5,803 nt of DNA from Flavobacteriaceae bacterium (GTDB lineage Bacteria; Bacteroidota; Bacteroidia; Flavobacteriales; Flavobacteriaceae): assembly GCA_019090365.1 (NCBI GenBank), contig JAHRWC010000289.1, forward strand, positions 1-5,803. The letters run 5' to 3'. The number at the start of each line of letters is the position of its first letter. Position 1 is the first letter of the stretch. This document shows positions 1 through 5,765 of this stretch, piece after piece. The position numbers were made by a program, and so were the translations under genes. The notes below the pieces were generated by a model that was given only the letters and a program-made list of their open reading frames with translations, searched no databases and was not told where the DNA came from.

Positions 1-146
1 AAAACAGTAAAGAAATAGATTCTGTTAATACTGAAAAAAATGATAACTTAAAGATATCTTTTATTAAAGCTTCGTATTTAAACCCAAACTCTTATTTAAT
101 TCTAATAAAAAACGCATTAACAGAATATCAAAATGATAAAATTTAA
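1..146 (+). CDS. 3' end of an unidentified upstream gene (partial)
   Basis: The frame whose first full codon is at base 3 stays open for 47 codons from the left edge and ends at TAA 144-146. The other two forward frames hit stops within the first 18 bases. An open run of this length is unusual in DNA this AT-rich, which supports real coding. The visible tail is polar at first and then hydrophobic and aromatic (KISFIKASYLNPNSYLILIK), ending EYQNDKI. No family is recognised. The LNPNSYLILIK stretch faintly recalls the terminal strands of T9SS sorting tails, but this is too weak to assign. It overlaps the start of the sensor gene by 14 nt, so the two may be co-transcribed and translationally coupled. 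The start and most of the protein lie outside the window. Confidence 0.5.
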   Translation, partial: NSKEIDSVNTEKNDNLKISFIKASYLNPNSYLILIKNALTEYQNDKI

Positions 147-2907
147 CCTATTCCTAATTATTATTTTTTTTACTCTTTTGCAGAGTATTTCACTTTATGG
201 GCAAGATCAAAAAAAGATTGATTCATTAGAAGCAATAATTAATAAATCTTCTTCTCAATTAGAAAAAGTAAATGCATTTATAGCTTTGTCAGATATGTTA
301 ATTCATAAAGACAAAAAAGAAAGCGAAGAAAATCTTTTAGAAGCTTTAAACCTTATTAAAGATAAAAATCAATTTAAGATATTAACCAATTTATACCATA
401 AACTTGGTGTAATTAATTATAAGAAAGAAAATGATGATGTGGCTATGAAATATTTCATAAAATCTGATTCTTTAAGTAATATACACAATATCATAAATGA
501 AGATTTAGTCCAAACCAAGTTTTTTCAATCTCAAATACTTAAGTTCACTTTTACTGAGAAGGGAATACAAAAATCAAAAGAGTACTTAGATGAAATGTTG
601 GACTATACAAGGATCTTAAAGGATAGCATGCTCATTAATTGGGGATATCAAAAAATGGGAGGTTATTATGGAGTAATGTCTGAATTAAAAGATAAAAAAA
701 AGAATTTAGATTCTGCGATGTATTATTATGTCAAAGCCAAAGATTTTTTTGAAAGAAATAATCATTATAAAGAACTTATTACCACTTTATGGAGTGTAGC
801 AAGCATGGAAGAGGATATGGGGAATTTTAAAGAAGCTAAAAAGTATCAAGACCAAAGGATTTCTACTTTAAAATATATTAATGATTCTCCCGAAAAAGGT
901 ATAGTATACAAATCTGTTGGTGATTTTTACACAATAATAAAAAAACCTCGAGAGGGGCTAAATTATTTAAAAAAAGCAAGACAACTTTTTGAAAAGTATG
1001 GATATCCTACGGCTTATGACAAGAGCGAAATGTATAAATATCAATCTCAAGCTTATTTTCAATTAGAGGAATATAAAAAAGCCTATACTTTTAAAAATTT
1101 AGAACTAAGGTTAAAAGATTCCATTAACAAAGTATCCAACAAACAAAAAGCACTAGAGTTAGAAACAAAATACCAAACAAAACAAAAAGAACAAGAAATT
1201 ACATTATTAACCTCTGAAAACAAATTGGTACTACAACAAAAAAAGAACCAAAGAAATATATTATTAGGAACAGTTAGTCTTACAGCATTAACTGGGCTTT
1301 TCTTTTTTTTCCAATACCGGAATCGTAAAAAAACAAATAAGAAGTTAAGAGAATTAGACAAATTAAAATCTACCTTCTTCGCGAATATTTCGCATGAGTT
1401 TAGAACACCATTAACACTAATTTCTGGACCAATTCAGCAATTAATTAAAAAAGATAATTTACAAGAAGATGAAAGAAAAAATCTTCAAACGATGCAGGTT
1501 AATTCGCAACGATTAATTTCATTAGTAGATCAATTGTTAGACCTATCAAAAATTGAAGCAGGAAGCTTAGCGCTTCAGGTTTCAAACAATAAATTAATTC
1601 ATTTTGTAGGCACTCTTGTTGATAGTTATCATTTTATAATTGAAGAAAAAAACATAACTTTTATAAGACATATTAATCCGAGTGAGCTTGAAACGTGGTA
1701 TGATAAAACTATCATTGAAAAAATAGTGTTAAACCTATTAACCAATGCTCAAAAATATACGCCAAAAAATGGTTCTATAGTCTGTAGTGCAAATGTACAT
1801 GATGATCGTTTTATATTTGAAATTAAAAACTCTGGTAAAGGGATCCATGAAAGGGATCTAAAGAAAATCTTTGACCGGTTCTATCAAGTAACCAATAATC
1901 AACATGGAGTTGGTATTGGATTAGCTTTAATAAAAGAACTAGTAACTTTACATAAAGGAACTATCAAGGTAACAAGTACACCAAATGAATGGACCACTTT
2001 TACAGTTGAACTTCCAATAGATAAACATACATTTCAAGATAACATTTCAGAAAAAATAATCGATCTTGATCCTGAAAAAAATAATGATATTGTTCAAGAA
2101 TTATTCCATTCAGAAACAAACTTATCTGAGAAAGAAACTTTAGAAAATGATCTTCCTATTCTATTATTAGTAGAAGATAATACTGAAGTTAGAAATTATA
2201 TTTATTCAATATTTAAAGACAATTATTCGATAATACAAGCTACCAATGGTGAAGAAGGAATTTTAATTGCTATAGAAGAAATTCCAGATTTAATTATTAG
2301 TGATATTATGATGCCTGTTAAAAATGGAATTGAACTATGTAACACCTTAAAAACTGACGAACGTACAAGCCATATTCCTATTATACTTCTTACTGCTAAA
2401 GTGGGTGAAGAAAATGAGTTAGAAGGTATTAAAACAGGTGCTGATGATTATATCACAAAGCCTTTCAATCAAGAATTATTAGCTCTTAAAGTTGAAAAAT
2501 ACATCGAGGTTCGCAAAAAAATGCAAGATCGATATAGCCAAGAATTAGTTTTGAAACCTACAGACATAACCCTTAATTCTACCGATGAAATTTTTCTAGG
2601 AAAGGTTCAAGAAGTAATAGACAGCAAGATAATTGAATCGACTTTTAGCATTGATAAATTTTGTTCTTCTGTTGGAATGAGTAGAATGCAATTGCATAGA
2701 AAATTAAGAGCACTAACAGGGCAAACAACTTCAGAGTTTATTCGAACACAGCGATTAAAATTAGCTGCTGATCTGTTAATAAATTCTGATGTAAATATTT
2801 CTCAAATTGGCTATAGTGTTGGTTTTAACAATCCAGCATATTTCAGTAAATGTTTTAAAGAAATCTATCATTGTTCTCCTACAGAATATGCTAATAAAAA
2901 AGGGTAA
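133..2907 (+). CDS. Hybrid two-component sensor/regulator, TPR type, with AraC output domain (HTCS-like)
   Basis: This 924-aa single-protein signalling system should sense a periplasmic cue and act directly on DNA. Residues 1-24 are a signal peptide (MIKFNLFLIIIFF...YGQ). Residues ~40-330 are helical hairpins of TPR character, and ~331-374 are a charged, Gln-rich probable coiled coil. One membrane helix spans ~375-395. HisKA carries phospho-acceptor H421 in HEFRTP. HATPase shows the N box (N534 to N538), G1 (NSGKG, 566-570), the F box (IFDRFYQ, 579-585) and G2 (HGVGIGLAL, 591-599). The receiver has E681/D682, phospho-acceptor D724 in SDIMMP, T754 and K776 in ITKPF. After a short linker, residues ~825-924 form a two-HTH AraC domain ending GFNNPAYFSKCFKE...CSPTEY. 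All catalytic residues are present, so it looks functional. Start: ATG 133 is the first in-frame ATG after TAA 118-120 and gives the signal peptide directly. No Shine-Dalgarno sequence is seen. Classical polysaccharide-locus HTCS proteins have beta-propeller sensors, and this one does not. The target is not known; the gene beginning at 3046 is the obvious candidate (inference). Confidence 0.95.
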   Translation: MIKFNLFLIIIFFTLLQSISLYGQDQKKIDSLEAIINKSSSQLEKVNAFIALSDMLIHKDKKESEENLLEALNLIKDKNQFKILTNLYHKLGVINYKKENDDVAMKYFIKSDSLSNIHNIINEDLVQTKFFQSQILKFTFTEKGIQKSKEYLDEMLDYTRILKDSMLINWGYQKMGGYYGVMSELKDKKKNLDSAMYYYVKAKDFFERNNHYKELITTLWSVASMEEDMGNFKEAKKYQDQRISTLKYINDSPEKGIVYKSVGDFYTIIKKPREGLNYLKKARQLFEKYGYPTAYDKSEMYKYQSQAYFQLEEYKKAYTFKNLELRLKDSINKVSNKQKALELETKYQTKQKEQEITLLTSENKLVLQQKKNQRNILLGTVSLTALTGLFFFFQYRNRKKTNKKLRELDKLKSTFFANISHEFRTPLTLISGPIQQLIKKDNLQEDERKNLQTMQVNSQRLISLVDQLLDLSKIEAGSLALQVSNNKLIHFVGTLVDSYHFIIEEKNITFIRHINPSELETWYDKTIIEKIVLNLLTNAQKYTPKNGSIVCSANVHDDRFIFEIKNSGKGIHERDLKKIFDRFYQVTNNQHGVGIGLALIKELVTLHKGTIKVTSTPNEWTTFTVELPIDKHTFQDNISEKIIDLDPEKNNDIVQELFHSETNLSEKETLENDLPILLLVEDNTEVRNYIYSIFKDNYSIIQATNGEEGILIAIEEIPDLIISDIMMPVKNGIELCNTLKTDERTSHIPIILLTAKVGEENELEGIKTGADDYITKPFNQELLALKVEKYIEVRKKMQDRYSQELVLKPTDITLNSTDEIFLGKVQEVIDSKIIESTFSIDKFCSSVGMSRMQLHRKLRALTGQTTSEFIRTQRLKLAADLLINSDVNISQIGYSVGFNNPAYFSKCFKEIYHCSPTEYANKKG

Positions 2908-2942
2908 AAGCACTAAAATATACTCAGGATAAACCCTTATTT
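2896..2942 (+). terminator. Possible weak terminator after the sensor gene
   Basis: The bases at the sensor gene's stop codon (AAAAAAGGGT, 2896-2905) can pair with ACCCTTATTT (2933-2942), with one A-A mismatch, and a T-rich run continues to 2944. The core is only six continuous pairs and the loop is about 27 nt, so it is far weaker than the other two terminators in this window. It may only attenuate transcription or may be chance. Confidence 0.3.
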
Positions 2943-2947
2943 TTAAA

Positions 2948-2975
2948 TGTTACATATGTTATAATTCCTGTTACA
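2948..2975 (+). promoter_or_regulatory. TGTTACA direct repeat, candidate AraC-type operator
   Basis: TGTTACA occurs at 2948-2954 and again, identical, at 2969-2975. The start-to-start distance is 21 bp, or two helical turns, so both copies face the same side of the DNA. A third partial copy (TGTTA, 2957-2961) lies between them. AraC-family domains, including those of hybrid two-component regulators, commonly bind same-orientation half-sites about two turns apart. The repeat ends 30 bp before the -7 box at 3006, so it would sit about -70 to -44 from a start near 3019, a normal activator position. That the neighbouring sensor binds it is inference. A 7-base repeat alone could be chance in AT-rich DNA. 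Confidence 0.45.
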
Positions 2976-2987
2976 ATAGAGACATGA

Positions 2988-2998
2988 GTACTTAGTAC
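2988..2998 (+). promoter_or_regulatory. GTACTTAGTAC near-palindrome upstream of the -7 box
   Basis: GTAC-TTA-GTAC is an inverted repeat with 4-bp arms and a 3-bp centre, and also a direct repeat of AGTAC with a 7-bp period (2987-2991 and 2994-2998). It ends 7 bp before the -7 box, in the stretch where a -33 TTG element would be expected and is missing. It could be a repressor or second activator site, or simply chance. Confidence 0.25.
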
Positions 2999-3005
2999 AT
3001 CTGTT

Positions 3006-3013
3006 TAATTTTG
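3006..3013 (+). promoter_or_regulatory. Bacteroidota-type -7 box of the secreted-protein gene
   Basis: TAATTTTG matches the Bacteroidota sigma-ABfr -7 consensus TAnnTTTG exactly. The expected start of transcription is about 3018-3020, giving a leader of roughly 26-28 nt before ATG 3046. No TTG or TTTG -33 element is found 17-23 bp upstream, where the sequence is AGACATGAGTAC. A good -7 box without a -33 box is typical of activator-dependent promoters, which fits the direct repeat upstream. Confidence 0.6.
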
Positions 3014-3045
3014 AATCATTCAATTTAACTTTAAACAAATATATT

Positions 3046-4155
3046 ATGAAAACAATGATTACTTTTTTAATGCTAATTGTATGTAGCATTACATTCGCAC
3101 AAGACAAAATTTATATTCACACGGCAACGCCTGAAAACACAGCAGGGCATATTACTTATATAGATCACCCTGATCTCAATGGAAACCCAGATGCTGGAAT
3201 TGTCTATGTTCATAATTGGAATCCAGGAGGTCTTGGAGGTACTTTTAACAATAATACAACTGGTCTTTGGTATGATGGTGCTAGCTGGACTATATTTAAT
3301 GAAGATACTGCAGTAAGTATGGTTGAAAATAGTAGCTACAATATTTATATTGCAGATACAAGTAATGTAATTACACATGTTTCTGATAGCTCAAATGAAG
3401 GTAGTTTTGGAAACCATACTACCGTTATAGATAATGCTGCTTTTAATAGTTCAAACCCTGGTCCTTATGCTATGTTATCAAATTATTGGAATCCTAATTC
3501 AATTTATAATAATCAGGCATATGGTTTCTATTATGATGTTGATTTAGATAAGCGTGGCATCTATCAAGAAGATGCTAATCTTATTCCAGATGGAGCAGCT
3601 TTTAAGGTTCTGATAGCTGGGTCTGATGCAACTCGATTTACTCATATAACTAGTATAGATAATATTTCTAATAACTGGACCATTATAGACCATGTATCAC
3701 TTAATGGTAATCCAGATGCAACCTTTGTTTTCACCCATTATTGGGGAGTTGGAGGAGTAACTACTGAAGTAGATCTAAATGCTGTATTAGGCGTTTGGTA
3801 CGATGGAGCTAATTGGTCCATTTATAATGAAGCAGGTGGAGGATCGGATATGTTTGAAGGTCTTGCCTTCGATATAGCAGTGGTAGATCAAGAAATCTTA
3901 GGCATTGAAGAAAATTCTTTAGTAGATATTTCTGTAAAAATGTATCCAAACCCAGCTAATAATGAAGTGACTATTTCTTCAGAGTATACCATTAATAACA
4001 TTACTCTTTTTAATGTATTAGGTCAAGAAATTTTTCAATCTAAACATGATTCAAATTCAATAGACATAGATCTTTCAAATTATACAAGAGGTAGTTATTT
4101 TGTTAATGTAGAAATGGAAAGTACTACAAAAACCTTAAAGCTTATCAAGAATTAA
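3046..4155 (+). CDS. Secreted protein with three ~85-aa repeats and a T9SS type A sorting domain
   Basis: The protein has 369 aa. Residues 1-19 are a signal peptide (cleavage near TFAQ/D). Three diverged copies of one domain follow at about 21-104, 107-192 and 197-281. Shared anchors are a T-x-I-D motif (36-40, 125-129, 211-215), HNWNP / NYWNP / HYWGV, a WYDGAxW motif (75-81 and 251-257, altered to FYYDVD at 161-166) and a closing beta strand (YNIYIAD, FKVLIAG, FDIAVVD). NGNPDA is identical in copies 1 and 3. Residues ~299-369 are a type A sorting tail (MYPNPANNEVTI ... RGSYFVNV ... KTLKLIKN), which directs export through T9SS and usually surface attachment or release. No catalytic motif is visible. 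The Trp-, Tyr- and Asn-rich beta repeats suggest a binding or structural protein (inference). They probably belong to a Bacteroidota domain of unknown function that I cannot name securely. Start 3046 is preferred over ATG 3055 because it keeps the basic N-terminus. It has its own promoter and a strong terminator. Confidence 0.92.
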   Translation: MKTMITFLMLIVCSITFAQDKIYIHTATPENTAGHITYIDHPDLNGNPDAGIVYVHNWNPGGLGGTFNNNTTGLWYDGASWTIFNEDTAVSMVENSSYNIYIADTSNVITHVSDSSNEGSFGNHTTVIDNAAFNSSNPGPYAMLSNYWNPNSIYNNQAYGFYYDVDLDKRGIYQEDANLIPDGAAFKVLIAGSDATRFTHITSIDNISNNWTIIDHVSLNGNPDATFVFTHYWGVGGVTTEVDLNAVLGVWYDGANWSIYNEAGGGSDMFEGLAFDIAVVDQEILGIEENSLVDISVKMYPNPANNEVTISSEYTINNITLFNVLGQEIFQSKHDSNSIDIDLSNYTRGSYFVNVEMESTTKTLKLIKN

Positions 4156-4170
4156 TATAATTAGCTCATC

Positions 4171-4207
4171 AAAAATAAAGGCATCACTAAAGGGTGCCTT
4201 TATTTTT
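4171..4207 (+). terminator. Strong intrinsic terminator after the T9SS cargo gene
   Basis: AAAAATAAAGGCATC (4171-4185) pairs with GGTGCCTTTATTTTT (4193-4207) over 15 positions with one T-G wobble, around the 7-nt loop ACTAAAG. The 3' arm ends in TTTATTTTT. The A-rich 5' arm would give a U-run on the other strand, so it could work in both directions. It sits 15 nt after the stop at 4155 and separates this gene from the cluster on its right. Confidence 0.92.
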
Positions 4208-4245
4208 AATATACAATAAACACATAAGTATTCCCCATATTTTAA

Positions 4246-4392
4246 ATGACTGAAAAAAAATACAAAACAAGTCTTGATTCTGTTAAAAACAATAAAATTT
4301 ATCTAAACATAAAACACTTAGACAAGGGGAATTATACTGTCAAAATAATTCATAATAATAAAGTGATTACACAAATAAAATTTAAAAAATAA
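4246..4392 (+). CDS. Small 48-aa protein resembling the end of a T9SS sorting tail
   Basis: ATG 4246 opens a 48-codon frame ending at TAA 4390-4392. An in-frame TAA (4243-4245) lies directly before the ATG, so the protein cannot begin further upstream. The product is lysine-rich and basic, with no signal peptide, lipobox or membrane helix, so it is predicted cytoplasmic. Residues 17-48 (KIYLNIKHLDKGNYTVKI..., ending KFKK) align without a gap to the last 32 residues of the preceding T9SS cargo. They share the hydrophobic alternation, G28 and Y30 of the G-x-Y turn, and the basic end. The stop is only 5 nt before the lipoprotein start, consistent with first place in an operon. Eight consecutive A (4253-4260) early in the frame could be a slippage site. 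It may be a genuine small protein family or a detached sorting-tail remnant. No function can be assigned. Confidence 0.6.
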   Translation: MTEKKYKTSLDSVKNNKIYLNIKHLDKGNYTVKIIHNNKVITQIKFKK

Positions 4393-4397
4393 ATGTC

Positions 4398-5036
4398 ATG
4401 AAAATCATATTATCAACACTTTTTTGCATCGTCCTGTTCTCTTGCAATAATGCAGAAGATAAAAAATCCGATGCATCTACTTCTTCCAGTGAAAAAACAC
4501 CTACTGCATCTTCATTAAAAAAGGAAACAGACACAAAAGGCGGAGCCTTAACACAAAACGGCAACTATACATCACTTTTTGAAAGAAAGAAGGACAACTG
4601 TGACTTTATAACAGCAGAAGGATTAGCTAAATCTATAGATGTTCCTCTAAGTTCAATTAAAAAAGATGAAAACAGTTGTAACTATTATTTTCTTGAAGCA
4701 AATGGAAATAAAACTCGTTTCTATTTTACAGTGGAATCATGGGGCAACAAAACGATTCTCAAAGAAATTGCTACGGCAAAAGAAAATGCAGAAGCTTTTG
4801 GGGAGGATTCTAAACTTAGTCAATATCGCATGAGTGAAACAGATGACACCTACCTCTCTATGCATCAAAATAGAATGATTCGCATACTAAACGAAAATAG
4901 TCAAAATGTAATTATCATTTTTTATTTTATAACAACTTCTCCTACGCAAAAAAACATAGCGCAAAAAGACATGGCTCGAAAACACAGTTATGCAATTGCA
5001 AATTATATACTTACTACTCATAAACAAGCCTTATGA
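4398..5036 (+). CDS. Predicted lipoprotein of unknown function
   Basis: The protein has 212 aa. Residues 1-15 (MKIILSTLFCIVLFS) and C16 form a type II signal peptide with lipobox LFSC, so it should be lipid-anchored in the envelope. The residues after the cysteine (NNAEDKK) do not clearly match the K-D/E-rich surface-export signal described in Capnocytophaga, so inner versus outer face is undecided. Residues ~20-58 are a Ser/Thr/Lys-rich flexible linker. The folded part (~60-212) starts NCDFITAEGLAKSIDVP and has a second cysteine in SCNYYF, so C68 and C94 could form a disulfide. This C-x-F-(I/L)-T-x-E pattern followed by C-x-Y recalls DUF3558-type lipoprotein domains, a tentative comparison only. 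A strongly hydrophobic strand (VIIIFYFITT, 171-180) and a terminal helix follow. It starts 5 nt after the 48-aa ORF, and its stop overlaps the next start by 4 nt (ATGA), so it is probably translated together with the exported protein downstream. Confidence 0.88.
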   Translation: MKIILSTLFCIVLFSCNNAEDKKSDASTSSSEKTPTASSLKKETDTKGGALTQNGNYTSLFERKKDNCDFITAEGLAKSIDVPLSSIKKDENSCNYYFLEANGNKTRFYFTVESWGNKTILKEIATAKENAEAFGEDSKLSQYRMSETDDTYLSMHQNRMIRILNENSQNVIIIFYFITTSPTQKNIAQKDMARKHSYAIANYILTTHKQAL

Positions 5037-5704
5037 AAACTTTAAAAATAACCTTAGCCGTTTTATTAATTCAATTTACCTCTTTTGCTCAAGATTGTAG
5101 CACTTTTTATCCATTTGAAGAAGGTATTACATTTCAAATTACTAGTTATGGCAAAAATAATAAAGTAGCAGCAATTACAGATTACCGTATTACAGATGTT
5201 ACAGACAACTCGGCTACATTCAATTCTGCATTGAGAGATAAAAATGGTGAAGTTTTAAATGAAGCTTCATTTAATATAATCTGCGAAAACGACGGTGTGA
5301 CTATTGATATGCAGTCATTATTAAACCCACAACTGTTTGACAATTTCCGTGATTTTGAAACCGATATTTCTGGAACCAAGATTGTATTGCCCAACAACTT
5401 ATACATAGGTCAAGAATTACAAGATGCCACAATGAAAATGAAAATAAATATGAGCGGTATTAATATGAAAATGGAGGTAACAATGACAGACAGAAGTGTA
5501 TTAGACATAGAAACTATAACAACCAGAGCCGGCACGTTCGAGTGTTACGTTATAGGCTATATAAATACTGTTAATATGGGAATGAATCGAACAACTACCG
5601 CTAAACAATGGATTGCTAGAGGTGTAGGTATGGTAAAACAAGAAGATTACAATAGGCGAGGAAAGGTAACAAGTAGTAGTGTGCTCACTGACTTTTATAG
5701 ATAA
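5033..5704 (+). CDS. Exported DUF3108-like protein (possibly TapB family)
   Basis: The protein has 223 aa. Residues 1-20 are a signal peptide (MKTLKITLAVLLIQFTSFAQ/D). C22 follows the predicted cleavage site, but the preceding FAQD is a signal peptidase I site rather than a lipobox, so it is probably soluble in the periplasm or secreted. The mature part begins STFYPFEEGITFQIT and is beta-rich. RAGTFECYVIGY (165-176) and WIARGVGMVKQEDYNRRGK (193-211) are the hallmark segments of DUF3108-like proteins, which some pipelines name TapB family; I rely on memory for that name. Residues 134-151 carry six methionines in a mostly alternating pattern (MKMKINMSGINMKMEVTM), as on one face of a beta strand. 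Cysteines are at 22, 84 and 171. No sorting tail is present. ATG 5033 lies inside the upstream stop (ATGA), so translational coupling is likely. The biochemical role is unknown. Confidence 0.88.
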   Translation: MKTLKITLAVLLIQFTSFAQDCSTFYPFEEGITFQITSYGKNNKVAAITDYRITDVTDNSATFNSALRDKNGEVLNEASFNIICENDGVTIDMQSLLNPQLFDNFRDFETDISGTKIVLPNNLYIGQELQDATMKMKINMSGINMKMEVTMTDRSVLDIETITTRAGTFECYVIGYINTVNMGMNRTTTAKQWIARGVGMVKQEDYNRRGKVTSSSVLTDFYR

Positions 5705-5723
5705 ATATTCTAACCAATTTTTT

Positions 5724-5765
5724 AAATAAAAGTCGAAGTACTACTACGTTTCGGCTTTTATTTTT
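5724..5765 (+). terminator. Intrinsic terminator of the right-hand gene cluster
   Basis: AAATAAAAGTCGAA (5724-5737) pairs with TTCGGCTTTTATTT (5750-5763) over 14 positions with one T-G wobble, around a 12-nt loop, and is followed by more T up to 5765. It begins 20 nt after the stop at 5704. If a convergent gene exists at the right edge, this hairpin overlaps its 3' end and may serve both strands, although the minus-strand U-run is poorer. Confidence 0.88.

Noticed and set aside
1301..1312. Run of eight T in the sensor gene as a phase-variation site
   Set aside because: It encodes Phe residues of the membrane helix, and the frame is intact on both sides. Runs of this length are ordinary in such AT-rich DNA.
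1083..1361. 92-codon minus-strand frame inside the sensor gene
   Set aside because: It lies opposite the sensor's coiled-coil and membrane region, where Lys- and Gln-rich codons read as Phe, Leu and Cys on the other strand. It has no family resemblance, and the plus frame is unquestionably coding.
3073..3378. 101-codon minus-strand frame inside the T9SS cargo gene
   Set aside because: The plus frame has a signal peptide, internal repeats and a sorting tail. The minus frame is Ile-, Cys- and Ser-rich noise.
3106..3888. Repeat units as a CRISPR-like or recent tandem DNA repeat
   Set aside because: The repetition is at protein level, with ~85-residue diverged copies. The DNA shares only short stretches between copies, so it is old domain duplication.
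4208..4245. A promoter for the right-hand cluster between the terminator and the 48-aa ORF
   Set aside because: No TAnnTTTG or TTG element is present. ATATTTTAAATG is only a loose AT-rich match, so no promoter is called.
4382..4564. 60-codon minus-strand frame over the lipoprotein start
   Set aside because: It overlaps the lipoprotein signal peptide and linker and has no promoter or recognisable motif. It would also break the tight plus-strand gene spacing.
5182..5406. 74-codon minus-strand frame inside the DUF3108-like gene
   Set aside because: It lies opposite a well-supported gene and has no independent coding evidence.
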